This document shows, one piece after another, positions 23,018-33,574 of a stretch of DNA of 64,000 nucleotides. The stretch spans positions 12,364,972-12,428,971 of the forward strand of contig NC_034012.1 of NCBI RefSeq assembly GCF_000346465.2, written 5' to 3'. The translations under genes and the position numbers were made by a program. The DNA comes from Prunus persica (Eukaryota > Streptophyta > Magnoliopsida > Rosales > Rosaceae). Within the stretch, counting starts at the first letter, position 1, and each line of letters opens with the position of its first letter. The notes beneath the pieces are model-generated. The model did not search any database. It had not been told where the DNA came from and saw only the letters and a list, made by a program, of their open reading frames with translations.

Positions 23018-24409
23018 GTGTATTACTTGCTATTAGTTGATGTTTCCAACATAGATAAGTTGGAAGAAGATGTAGTAGTTACTCTGTGTTTGCTTGAGAA
23101 GTACTTTCCCCCTTCATTCTTTGATATCATGGTTCATCTAGTAGTACATCTTGTCAGAGAAGTTCGTCTATGTGGGCCAGTATATTTTAGGTGGATGTAT
23201 CCGTTTGAAAGATATATGAAAGTGCTGAAGGGGTATGTTCAGAATCGTACTCGTCCCGAAGGTTGCATTGCTGAGCGGTATATAGCTGAAGAAGCGGTAG
23301 AGTTTTGTACTCAGCATTTATCTGATGTTAGTACAGTTGGAGTGCCTTCAAGCCAAAAGATGGGAGTTTCAAAGCCATTATCAGGTTGCACAGTGAGCGT
23401 AGTTGATCAGGACCTGTTGAATCAAGCACATCTATATGTCTTGGAGAATACGGAGGAAGTCCTACCTTATATCGAGTACGTATGAGTTTTATTCTTTAAG
23501 TTTCCATTTTAAATTATTTCTTATGTTTATCTTATATATTTGGGACCGTAATGCTTGAATTTTTCGTGTCATGTAGGCAACATATGATCCACATCAAGAC
23601 TGCTTATCCAAAATTTAGAAAGAGAACAAAGTGGCTGCAGGATAAGCACAATAGCACTTTCATTCAATGGTTACGCTTCAAGGTATATGTTGTTGAATAA
23701 CATATTTCTCTTTTAATTTTCTTCTTATTTCTATGTTAGATTTTAAGATATGATTAATTTGCAGGTTCAAAGTGAACTTGAGGAAGACAATCATGGCGTA
23801 TCAGAAAATTTAAGGTGGCTAGCAGCTGGTCCAAACATGGCAGTGCCATTATATAGGAGCTATCTTATTAAAGGTATTAAATTCAATATCAAGGCACAAG
23901 ATGATGTGCGGACAACTCAAAATAGTGGAGTTTATTTACTTGCACATACCATGCAAGTTGCTAGTGCCAAGGATAAAAATCCAATTCTCTCAAATATGGG
24001 TTTCTATGGTGTCATTCAAGAAATTTGGGACCTTGACTACCAAAAGTTTACAATCCCAGTCTTTAGGTGTGATTGGATAGATAGTTCTGGTCTTGTAGTC
24101 GACGAACTTGGATTTACCCTTGTAGATTTGAGTAAAATTGGACATAGGAATGACCAATTTGTTTTGGCTTCTCAAGTCAAACAAATATTTTTTGTTGACG
24201 ACCCGATGCATCGTGGTTGGTCGGTAGTGTTATCAATGCCTAATAGAGAATATAATGATGTTATTGGTGATGAAATCTTAGGTGATGTGATAATTGAGTG
24301 TGAGCCATTTACTAGAGGGATGCCAAATGTTGACACATTTGATGAACTGGTGGGTGAGTTAGGTGGTCAAAATATTCGAGATGGGTGTGAAGATATATGG
24401 ATTGAATGA
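23018..24409 (+). pseudogene. CACTA TNP2-type transposase, C-terminal part (DUF4218 and DUF4216)
   Basis: Exons 23018-23475, 23577-23682 and 23765-24409 join in frame with GT...AG borders. The first carries DUF4218 (NIDKLEEDVVVTLCLLEKYF, PPSFFDIMVHLVVHLVREV, RWMYPFERYMKVLKGYV, RPEGCIAERYIAEEAVEFC). The middle one links YIEQHMIHIKTAYPKF to WLRFK. The last carries DUF4216 (LAAGPNMAVPLYRSYLIKG, FYGVIQEIWDLDYQKF, PVFRCDWID) and ends GCEDIWIE before a TGA. The N-terminal region with the catalytic Transposase_21 domain is missing: the sequence passes from motif-rich non-coding DNA straight into DUF4218. Confidence 0.88.
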
Positions 24410-26101
24410 TGCTTATGTAATTGGCAGTGTATGACATTAATTTTGTAATATATTGTAATGTGATTTCTTCACTTTCATTATACAGGTTTTGGCCACAAAA
24501 CAATCAGTGCAAAAAATACTGGTTCCAGATTACATCATTATATTCTGCATAAAAAACGATGTCTGTTCAAATAAAACACGACGTTATTGTGAACCAGTTA
24601 TTCAGCATATTTACTGACGTCTTAAAACAACGTAACAATGAAGAACCACGACGCTATTGTGAAGCAATTATTCAGGATATCACGTCGGGGAAGGATTAAG
24701 AACCGCCATGTAATTCAAAATAACACAACTCCAATCCCATAATACCGACGTTTAAAAAACAAGATATATAATCTGAACGTTAAAAAATACGATGTCATCA
24801 TACATTTTCCACGTCGCAAGTTCTTTTACAAACGAAGAGGAACGAAATGAATTCCGACGGTAATTCATTATAACCGCCATCTAATATCAATCAAACGACG
24901 TTATTTGTAATACGGCTCTCATCATAATCAACGTCGTCTATATGTTCTGTAATACGGCTCTCATTTATTTGGAACCGACGTTTAGAAGTTCAACGTCGTC
25001 TATATTAATAAGTGCGTCGTGAGTAATGAATACATATAAATACAACGTCGACTATATAAATGCCACCGACGTTGTTTCGCATTTCAACGTCGACTATATA
25101 AATACATACGTCGTAAATAATGACACTGACAACTATTTCCACGTCATCTTTTTTAGAAAAATCGAAGTGGAAAATTTATTTCACGACGGTTGTTTGTAAA
25201 TAAGAGACGTAGTAGATTTCAATAACGTCGTCTTCTCATGTATTTAAAGACGTCATATTTTTTCTTGTCATGAAAATTATATTTAACGGCGTAGTGTTTT
25301 AGTTGTCGTCGTTGTATGTCTATCTTGCGGCCTTGTTCTTTTAATATGTGTCATATTTTTTCTTTTTAACGACTGTGATTTGTTTGAGTTGGTCGTCTAT
25401 TCTCATCCTCGACTATTTTTTAGAACTTTAGCAGACTAAACACGTCTGTTTTTATTTGTTTTCGACGTTGTTTTATTTAACAACGTCTAATATTTATCGT
25501 CGTTGTTTGTTTCTGAAAATAGGAGGTATAAATTTTGTAATACGACTCTCATATATTTGTAACCGGCGTTGTTTCGTTGTTCAACGTCTACTCTATAAAT
25601 ACATATGTCATAAATAATGACACTGACAACTATTTCCATGTCATCTTTTATAGAAAAATCGAAGTGGAAAATTTATTTTACGACGGCTGTTTTTATATAG
25701 GCGACGTAGTAGGTATCAATAACGTCGTCTTCTAATGTATTTAAAGACGTCATATTTTTTATTGTCGTGAAAATGATATTTAACGGCGTCTTATTTTAAT
25801 TTTCGTCATTGTATGTCTATCTTGCGGCCTTGTTCTGTTAATATGTGTCATATTTTTCCTTTTTAACGACGGTTTTTTTAGAGAGTTGGTCGTCTATTCT
25901 CATCCTCGACTGCTTTTTTAGATCTTTTTGCAGTACAAAGACGTCATTTTGTATTTGTTGATGACGTTGTATATTTTAATAACGACGGTGATTTAGCGTC
26001 GTGGTTTATGAGGGAAAAGATGACGGTGGATTCCACGACCATTGAAAAATCGAATACACGACGGTGATTTACCGTCGTCTTTTTGCTTTTTTATAGTAGT
26101 G

Positions 26102-26620
26102 AATAATTATAATCCCCACAATAAATAAAATAAAACAACCAAAATAATTAAATCAATCACAACAGTTAAATTTTTAAAACCTCTTTTTTAAAATTCCAAC
26201 AGGTGGATGATCAATTGTTGTTTTGGAGGAGGATGACATCTATATTACTTTGTTATAAAAGTAGAATGCCATGCAGTGGTTTGGGTAGAATTGGTTTTTT
26301 CAGAAAATTGTTGTGCAGTTTACGTTTAATTAGTACATTTGTTTATGGATCATTTGGAGTTTATTTATGTTTTTATGCAGTTTTTGGATTTTCACAAATA
26401 CGCACAGTCAAAAAAGACCAAACGAGACTAGAAGATTCGTTACAATAAATAACCGATCAGGGAAATGTTAGATCGCATTAATTAGCAGCATATTTCTTCA
26501 TTCTCTAAGTTGCAGCTCACCAATAATGATCAATCTCTAAGTTGTTTTATGCATGTTTCTTCATCAAGTTAAGCGGTCATATACACACACAAAGTAGTAG
26601 CTAGCCTAGCTGTATATTAC
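26102..26620. other. Intergenic, nothing firm
   Basis: Follows the CACTA right end. The 81-codon open frame at 26203-26448 has no recognisable domain. Near 26510-26545 the phrase CTCTAAGTTG recurs. Confidence 0.35.
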
Positions 26621-26930
26621 ATGATTATGAAATCTCTCCAAGTTTTTTTTATGCTAGCGATGCTCATTATGGCTTTAGCCATTACTATCTCTGTCAACAA
26701 GCCGGTTCCTTGCCTCTCAGTCGTCTCCGGGTCGGGGTGGTGGTGGATGCGACCAACACCCTCTTGCTTGTAGAGAAACTGAAGGCAGCGCAGGGCCAGA
26801 TTGCCACAACAAAAAATGTGTGGATATAAGGACAGACATATCCAACTGTGGTTCTTGTGGGAAGAGATGCAGTAGCTCAGAGATATGCTGCAACGCTCAT
26901 TGTGTGAATCCAATGTCTCACAAATATATG
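26621..26930 (+). pseudogene. STIG1-like cysteine-rich secreted protein gene, frameshifted and truncated
   Basis: The ATG at 26621 opens a signal-peptide-like start (MIMKSLQVFFMLAMLIMALA). The cysteine-rich body is in the next frame (+1): CDQHPLACRETEGSAG, then PDCHNKKCVDIRTDISNCG, SCGKRCSSSEICCNAHCVN. This matches the STIG1 domain pattern CVDxxTDxxNCGxCGxxC...CCxxxCVN of small apoplastic proteins. A net one-base frameshift lies between about 26700 and 26740, so the ATG frame stops near 26774. The second NCGxCG repeat expected after CVN is absent: the sequence turns into AT-rich DNA at about 26930. Confidence 0.75.
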
Positions 26931-28114
26931 CATTTAATTGTATGCTTTTTTTTTTTTTTTAAATACAAGCGATATTTTAAATTACAAGGGACTTGTGGGT
27001 ATAAAATGCATTTATTTACTACTTGAAAAGGTCGTTAATCTTAAATTTGATACTTACTTATTTTTCTTTTTCCTGATTGTTGAAGGGATGTGCTGCACAA
27101 ATATGCCAATAACTATGTCTCGGTTATTTATGTATTAATTTATTTCTTACATCGTAAGAAAGGAGAAATTTTTTTATGTTCTTCTGTGTACACAAGTTGA
27201 CTCGTGTACCATCTAATACAAGTGTATTGGAGAATATTTCCGCATGTCGCATGTATACATGGTGTACTCGGAGCATACAAAAATTACTCGTAAAAAAGAG
27301 GTTTGGCTTTTAGGCTATGGAGTTAAAAAGTGGATTGGGCTATGCGTATGTAACAAATGTATACGGAGGAACTCATGTATTTTGGTCCAGCTCATAAAAG
27401 TTTGTATTGTAGGGGCATAGAGAGCAAGGCCGACTTGAGATTTTAAGGGTCCTGTGCAAAACTTAAACGAGAGCCCTCACATAATGTAATATGAAAATAT
27501 TTATAAAAAAAATTTGCGATGATGTAATATCATTGTAACTTTTTTTAATAACTAAAATTCATCATCTATTAGCATGCAATGGCAATCATAAATCCAATTC
27601 ATAAAAGTTTTAATGTTTCAATTTGAGAAAATAGAAGAGGAAGAAGAAGACGTGAACTTTTTTTGTTTTGTTTTGAGTGGGTGAAAACATACCCTACAAT
27701 TTTTTTTGATTGATTGAAGAAAACTTGTTTTTTGACATGTTTCCTTTTTTTTTTGTTTTTTGACATATTTTTTTTGTTTTCTTTCCCTTGTTGTTAACAA
27801 TAAAAAAAGAAGAGTATAAATGTTAAAATACAACTACTGAATGATACAATATGGACTCCAACCTGACTTTGTTCTATTCAGAACATCAATTGCAAACTAA
27901 TCTATGACACATAAAATCTAAAGTACTAAATGGGCTGACAAACAAAGGGTCAATACAGTACAAATAGTGTAGTCTTATTCTGAGTAACGCCCATGACTAC
28001 AAATGACCCAAAACAAACCAAATTACTATTTTTAAAAACCATAAAGCAAAGACATGACTTGTGGAGACCTTATTCTTTATAGCAAAGACAAGAAGACCAA
28101 ATTTGATTTTAGGC
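26931..28114. other. Intergenic with a TE fragment
   Basis: AT-rich with no gene. About 27427-27545 carries GCCGACTTGAGATTTTAAGGG...TGCAAAACTTAAACGAGAGCCC, a dispersed repeat whose inverse is at about 29425-29575. GMCCTNMP-like sequence near 27086 could be a shuffled STIG1 scrap but is too short to claim. Confidence 0.4.
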
Positions 28115-29424
28115 CTATATGGGCACAGGGTTGACAAACAGAGACACCAGAAGATCCTTAAGTACAACTCCAGCATGAGTGAAGGCATCTTCATGCTTGT
28201 ACATAAGTTCATTGGTACGTGCAAAATTCAGAATTCTCAACCGTAGTGGCATAGGGATGGTGGTGAGGTTGATCCACCCTTCATTTATGTCCTTCCATGC
28301 CTTATTTACTTGTTTTCCGAGTTCGATTATCGTTTCTTCTTCTGTGGCACCATACTCTTTCATGTAGCATTCCACAACTGAGGCAACATGTTCTCTCTTT
28401 TGCTCAAACTACGTCAATATAGACATGAATTTTAAGGTTAAAAGGGGGTATGGGGAAATAAATAAAAACGAAAGGCTGCATTTATACTAATACGTACCTT
28501 ATGGGACTTCATGTCATCCATGAGTCTGCCAAGTATTGATAAAGAGTTCACAATCTTAGGGTCACTGAGAACCCAATCCAAGGACTCTTTTGTGACAATA
28601 TCTCTCATTCCAATAAAGGATGTGGTTAATGGCATCTTGTAGGATGTACCAAGTGCGACTGCCATATATTCATCCATTGTTGGTGTGTATTTCTGGTGGA
28701 GCCATTTGGCTTCATCAAAGTAACCTCTAACATGACATTTCATCTATGAAATTAAGATACGATCTCTATTTACTTTCTATGCAATAACATCCTGAGAACT
28801 TATATTTTATTAGAATTAAAAGCATCCAACCCAAAAAGTTATAAATAAAAAAAATAAAATAAATAAAATAAAAAAAACTTATATTCCCTGGCCTTTTTTT
28901 TAAATTCGGATCGGACCGAGTCATGCACGCACTCAAATCTGTCTAGATAGGGCTGAAGCCCGACCCAAAGAAATGTAAGATATCAACTACTATTTGTGCA
29001 TATATAAACTTGGAAATTAACTAGAATACTAATTTATGGTCTTGCAACTCTGTAATCTAAAAAATATTAATGAGGCTTACTGTTTCTCTCGCATAGTGGA
29101 TGCGATATAAATTTCCCTCTTTTCCAGGCTTTTCTTCGAATTCAGTGTATACATCCAACATTGCTCCATAACAGACTTTCATATACTCTGGCAGTTGGTC
29201 CATAGCTGAAATGTCCCACCTGATGATTAAAATAAGTAAATAATAAGATATAGACTAGTGTTGACTTAATCAGTAATTAGAGAAGGATAATTGGCTACTG
29301 GATATAATATTCATTCCTTCTTCTTTCTTGTGAACTCTTTTTATTTTTTAACCGAATAGTATATTTAACTTTATCAAAGGAAAAAATTAAAAAGTTTATG
29401 AATTTGATTTGTATTTGTTATTAC

Positions 29425-29575
29425 ATGCTAATTGATGAAGAATTTTAGTTATAAAAAATTAGTTACGTTATGGCAAATTTTTTTTTTAGTATTTTTATAT
29501 TAGATTATGTGAGGGCTTAAGTTTCGCACAGGGCTCTCAAAATCTCAAGACCACCCCTGGATATAGTGATGACTT
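29425..29575 (-). repeat. Dispersed TE fragment in TPS1 intron 4
   Basis: GGGCTTAAGTTTCGCACAGG and CTCAAAATCTCAAGACCACC are the inverse of sequence at about 27427-27545. The common ancestor was probably a DNA transposon; no clean termini were seen. Confidence 0.45.
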
Positions 29576-29611
29576 AATCAGTATTTAGAGGAGGATAAAT
29601 GACTAATCTAA

Positions 29612-30007
29612 GAGCATACACAATGGGCTCCCTAAACCACCTCCTTAGACAAATTTTAGGGAGGAATTGTAAAAATACAACTCTAACCATGCTCCTTATT
29701 CACCTCCTAAAATAGGAAGACCTCTAGGAGCTCCTCTATCTGAAAAGAGAGAAATGACTCATAGTGGCTCCCTATAATTTAATGCTGCTTTATTTAATGA
29801 GTATTTCAAACCTTTATTTAGTACAAATTTTTTTTATTTTATTTTATAATAGAGATGGACCAATAAGAAAAAAGTTATAGCATTTATGACTCCCTAAACT
29901 AGAGAGCATGATTGAAGTTTAAATTTTATAGAGAGCTCCTAAAATAACTTTTATATGTTTTTAGCTAAAATTTAACTAAAAAATAGAGAGCATGATTGTG
30001 GATGCTC
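29612..30007. mobile_element. Tourist/Harbinger-like MITE in TPS1 intron 4
   Basis: Ends GAGCATACACAATGGG and the inverse of ATGATTGTGGATGCTC, 396 bp, with 3-bp duplications TAA at 29609-29611 and 30008-30010. The TWA duplication and end sequence fit PIF/Harbinger MITEs. Same family as 12561-13003. Confidence 0.82.
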
Positions 30008-30330
30008 TAAACAACTTATAAATTAATTGGGTTTCTATTTCAATAAACCTTTCAACAGCTTCAGTAAAGAGCTCTAGCTCCTCTTGTGTGCCATACACAT
30101 CATAAATGTCATCAATAGCGGTTATCACAGCAATGACTTTGCTTAATGATGTCCTAGCAAAGCAATATTGGGGCTCAAAGTAGGTTCCCAGAGCCCAAAA
30201 GTAGCACTCAACTACTCTGTCTCTTGCAAAAGGAAGCTTGTTTACAAAGTCCAAATCCTTCCACCACCTGAATTTATCATTTAATTACATAATAATAACG
30301 TAATTAGTATATTGATGAACACTTAATTAG

Positions 30331-30361
<31 letters not shown>

Positions 30362-30773
30362 ATTAATTAACCTTGAAATTTCACTTAGTTCTTTCTGATG
30401 GACTTGCTGCACTAGGTTGAAATCCAACTTTGCCAAAGTTAGGAGAGTTTCGTTTGCCGGATGAGGTTCCTCCTCAAAGATAGCCAAGTAACGCCTTGCT
30501 TCTGGCCTTTGGCAGCCCTTCCAGAATGGTTGATACAAGGCATGGGTTACTTGTTTTGCAAGCAAGGGGCTTAAACGGTGCGCTTCCACTGACTCAAGAT
30601 GAGTTGTGGTGAAGGTGAGGGCCTCATCCAGTAAATCCTCTCCATGCATCCTAAGATGCGTGGATTCGTACAAGCTCAACTGTCCTACTACATCATCCAC
30701 AAGTTTCCTTAAATTTCCCGTCCTTGTCCTTGAACTTGTTGAACATGTCTGCTAGCCGCATGAAACAAAACAT

Positions 30774-30776
<3 letters not shown>

Positions 30777-30823
<47 letters not shown>
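30777..30823. repeat. (GA)n microsatellite in TPS1 intron 2
   Basis: Pure GA run on the plus strand, CT on the gene strand, starting about 7 bases after the exon-2 splice donor. Confidence 0.95.
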
Positions 30824-30829
<6 letters not shown>

Positions 30830-31421
30830 CGCATGAAACCTTGTAACCTTGCTGTCTAAGCAACCGGAAACGGAGAGCAGTTGTGAAAAGGTCAAAATCA
30901 TTTTCTTCATCACCGCCGTAAGAGTTCTTGTGAATTTGCTGCAAAACTTCCTCAACTTCATTTTCGAAATGGCGGGAAACACCAAACCGCTGAATCTCAT
31001 CGATTAACTCCAATTTTTTTGATGGATTTTTAAGCATTGGAGCCATTATCATCCCCTTCACTTTTTCCTTCAGTTCTTGGACATCTTGCTCTGCTTTGAT
31101 ATCTGTTTCCTACACGAACAAATTGAAAAGGATATTAAGAAAAGTATGACCTTCATTCATTGTGCATGGAAGTTAGAACTATTAATCAAAATTAATTTAT
31201 AATAATAAAATATTCAAAATACGCGACGCAGCTATAGACATGATAAGTATTATTAGCCCATAAATAATTGTTAGGATTAATTCATTTCCTACCACAGAAG
31301 CATATGATAGAAAATAATCGCTCCAAATGCTGGAAGAGAAATTAACTGAACGTCGCTTAACATGATCAGGAGTCGCATTCGGGCTTTGAGCTTGGAATGC
31401 AGCTAAAACTTGAGCAGACAT

Positions 31422-31722
31422 TTTATTCCTAAGTGCGAGGAAATGATCAATGTGCTCTCAATTGAATGTATCAAGGGCTGCTATGAGTTGAAGAGGTGTT
31501 GTATTGTGCTATTTCTAGTGGAACATCTCTATAATGAATTGACCAAAAAAAAAAGGTTCTGTTTTTTTTATTTTTTATTTTTCTTTTGATTTTCTCGCAA
31601 ATTTCCTTCATCTCCATAAATTATTGCATTAAATAATGCGTCGGGCAAGTATTTTCAGCAATTATTGACTGAGAGGGGGGAGAGGGAGGGTTATGAGGTG
31701 GAAATGTCGTTGGTGGTTTTGG
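31422..31722 (-). promoter_or_regulatory. TPS1 upstream region with a block shared with TPS2
   Basis: The minus strand reads TTCCAAAACCACCAACGACA then TTTCCACCTCATAACCCTCC, and further down AATTTAATGCAATAATTTATG-like and GAGAAAATCAAAAGAAAAA. The same blocks occur in the same order upstream of TPS2 (about 50990-51215). An untranslated leader of about 100 bases precedes the ATG. The shared block marks the duplicated promoter; the factors that bind it are not known. Confidence 0.6.
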
Positions 31723-31904
31723 AAGTTTTCTACTGCATATAGGGGACATATGTAAATTAATTTAAAAAAGTGAAATTTAAATTAAGCTGTACATGTGTTA
31801 ATTAATTAATCATAGTTGGGTGCAATGATGCTCTTCCTTCATCATCTCCTCCTCAATTTCATTGAAAACATTCAAAACCGCATGGTAGAATATTTGCATG
31901 TAGT
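31723..31904 (-). pseudogene. Terpene synthase fragment (part of exon 5, intron 5, first bases of exon 6)
   Basis: On the minus strand, TACATGCAAATATTCTACC and AATGTTTTCAATGAAATTG match TPS2 exon 5 (residues YMQIFY...[10 protein letters not shown]). Downstream, ACAGCTTAATTT, TTAATTTACAT and ATATGCAG followed by TAGAAAACT match TPS2 intron 5 and the start of its exon 6 (TGGAAAACT). The 5' side ends at a hAT-like element (31905). The 3' side runs into the TPS1 promoter block. It is a relic of another tandem synthase copy. Confidence 0.8.
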
Positions 31905-32402
31905 CACTGGCGGACTCAGAAATTTTTTAGCGGAGGTGCAATATTGATTAAGTATGAAAAATGATTTTTCGGAATAATCATTTTCTCAAAATAATTTTTG
32001 GTGGCTTTTATTCCTTACACATCAAATAAGAAAACTTGATTTTATGGGATTTTAGTATGAAGTATATATTGACTTAATGAGCCATCATTTTTAGCCTAAA
32101 TCGTATTTTGCACTAAAACCGATTTTTCATATTTTGATTTGGTGGGAATTTGATTTTCTAGTATTTTTATTTTAATCCAAATGGAGGGTACTTCCTTATT
32201 TACATTGTAAACTTAAGTAAATAGAGTAATATAAAAATAAATGAAAGTAAAAGGACAAAGACATTTACTTAAATGTTGAAAATGGAAATAAGGCAATCTG
32301 TACACCAGTTGAGCAAAGGGGTAGTTTGAAGCACCTACAATGGTTTTTCCGGCGAAGAGAGGTGCAGCTGCACCTTCTTGCGCCTTAATAGGTCCGCCAC
32401 TG
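31905..32402. mobile_element. hAT-like non-autonomous element, copy A
   Basis: Ends CACTGGCGGACTCAG (left) and the inverse of GGTCCGCCACTG (right), 498 bp. After the left end comes the family sequence AATTTTTTAGCGGAGGTGCAA. Flanking 8-mers (CATGTAGT and CTCGCAGG) do not match, so there is no target duplication. The two sides belong to different genes. Confidence 0.7.
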
Positions 32403-32642
32403 CTCGCAGGTGATATTGAATCGTGGTTCGAATTAACAACCGGCACCAATGCCAAATGGGTATGGAATTGTGACATTACCACATTTGGGTTTGCAGCCAG
32501 GCCGGGCCATAGCTGTTTCATCTTCTTCTCCTCCTTGTCTTGCGCTTGCTCTTGTTGTTGCTACAACACTTGTAGCTGCTGGTACAAGTACTGCTAGCAA
32601 CATTATTGAAAGTCGCAGAAGCATTCCATATTGAAAGGCCAT
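32403..32642 (-). pseudogene. Wall-associated receptor kinase N-terminal fragment
   Basis: Minus-strand ATG at 32642 gives MAFQYGMLLRLSIMLLAVLV, a signal peptide, then a galacturonan-binding start (GCKPKCGNVTIPYPFGIGAGC). The next codon is TAA where a Tyr is expected; beyond it the frame continues FEPRFNITCE, as in the GUB_WAK_bind domain. It is cut at 32402 by the hAT-like element. No EGF repeat, membrane segment or kinase is nearby, so this is a first-exon scrap. Confidence 0.78.
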
Positions 32643-32877
32643 ATGTGTATACGCATGCACTGTATGTTATGTGTTAATTGTTTCCCTAAGGAAACTGAGG
32701 CAAAGCCTGGCCTATTATATAGATGGGAAATGCCTTTACTAACCTATAATTATTATTTTTTGTCTGTTAACACTCATCTGTCCGTTTTATTTATTTTAAT
32801 TAACGAGTGAGAAAAGATTCCAACTTGAAACCCTTTTTCGATAATATGAAAGTACGTGAAAATATTTGGTTGGCCTC
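32643..32877. other. Short intergenic stretch
   Basis: Presumably old WAK upstream DNA, with a TATTATATAGATGGG box near 32712 on the plus strand. GTACGTGAAAATATTTGGTTG near 32852 recurs near 40349 and 41143. Confidence 0.35.
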
Positions 32878-33240
32878 AGTGGCGGACCTAGAAATTTTTT
32901 AGCGGAGGTGCAAAATTGATTAAGTATGAAAAATGGTTTTTCGGAATAATCATTTTCTCAAGATAATTTTTGGCTGCTTTTATTCCTTACACATCAAATA
33001 AGAAAACTTGATTTTATGGGATTTTAGTATGAAGTATATATTGACTTAATGAGCCATCATTTTTAGCCTAAATCGTATTTTGCACTAAAACCGATTTTTC
33101 ATATTTTGATTTGGTAGGATTTGATTTTCTAGTATTTTTATTTGAATCCAAATGGGGGGTACTTCCTTATTTACATTGTAAACTTAAGTAAATGGAGTAA
33201 TATAAAAATAAATTAAAGTAAAAGGACAAAGACATTTAAC
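32878..33240. mobile_element. hAT-like element, copy B, right end lost
   Basis: Starts CAGTGGCGGACCTAGAAATT and follows copy A closely for about 360 bp to AAAGGACAAAGACATTTAAC, then diverges. No right terminus was found. Confidence 0.7.
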
Positions 33241-33574
33241 ATACATTGAATTTGGAAATATCTTCAAATGATTATAATGGATGTAGGAATTAATTTAGAA
33301 ACTTATTTGAAATTAAATATTAAATTCAACATTAATGTGTTAGTAACATTTTAGTTTATTTAATAAATTTTTGCTGTTGTTTTCCTTCTCTAAATTATAC
33401 TACTAGTAATCTATTTTATTATAGTTTTAATGAATAACAGTGTACATTCTAATTATGTTGTAAAATATTTTGATAATCTATTTATTTTTTGTTTTATAAA
33501 AAGCATTTTTTTAAAATGAACCTATTTTTTCTCTAAATAATGTACCTATTTTTTTCTCTAAATAATGTTCCTAT
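33241..33574. other. AT-rich spacer with CTCTAAATAATGTACCTATTTTT repeats
   Basis: A short array of a roughly 25-base unit (CTCTAAATAATGTACCTAT and variants) begins near 33515 and resumes after the LTR element at 39989, showing that the element inserted into the array. Confidence 0.6.

Larger units (their letters stand above)
18756..26101 (+). mobile_element. CACTA (En/Spm) transposon with CGTCGT-type subterminal repeats
   Basis: The left end CACTACTACAAAAAGTG and the inverse of the right end (CACTACTATAAAAAAGC) form the terminal inverted repeat, followed on both sides by AAAAAGACGAC. Dozens of short ACGACGGT/ACCGTCGT motifs, often as close inverted pairs, fill the non-coding parts (18780-20170, 20400-20590, 21240-22260, 22820-23010, 24550-26090). 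Coding remnants are a Ulp1-like protease gene (about 20186-21136) and the C-terminal part of a TNP2-type transposase (23018-24409). The Transposase_21 core is absent, so the copy is non-autonomous. The flanking trinucleotides (CTT left, AAT right) do not match, so a target duplication is not visible. Confidence 0.9.
28115..31421 (-). pseudogene. Sesquiterpene synthase (TPS-a type), seven exons, one net frameshift (TPS1)
   Basis: Class I terpene synthase of the cytosolic TPS-a type, which ionises farnesyl diphosphate. Exons on the minus strand: 31421-31293, 31109-30830, 30748-30372, 30267-30049, 29219-29081, 28743-28498 and 28408-28115, all with GT...AG borders. No plastid transit peptide; it starts MSAQVLAAFQ. 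The N-terminal RRx8W is R23 R24...W33. The metal site DDIYD is in exon 4 and the second site DDMKSHKFE spans exons 6-7. FARDR is present and the end is LFVNPVPI. Exons total 1684 nt, two short of 562 codons. In exon 3, GKFKE runs into TCG and stop, while [14 protein letters not shown] continues in another frame, so a 2-base loss (or 1-base gain) sits at about 30700-30706. All else looks intact, so the lesion is probably recent, unless it is an assembly error. Product unknown. Confidence 0.9.

Noticed and set aside
18780..26090. CRISPR-like array from the regular ACGACGG motifs
   Set aside because: The motifs are short, in both orientations and irregularly spaced within a CACTA transposon of a plant genome.
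26203..26448. 81-codon ORF
   Set aside because: No domain, no splice or promoter context; probably chance in AT-rich DNA.
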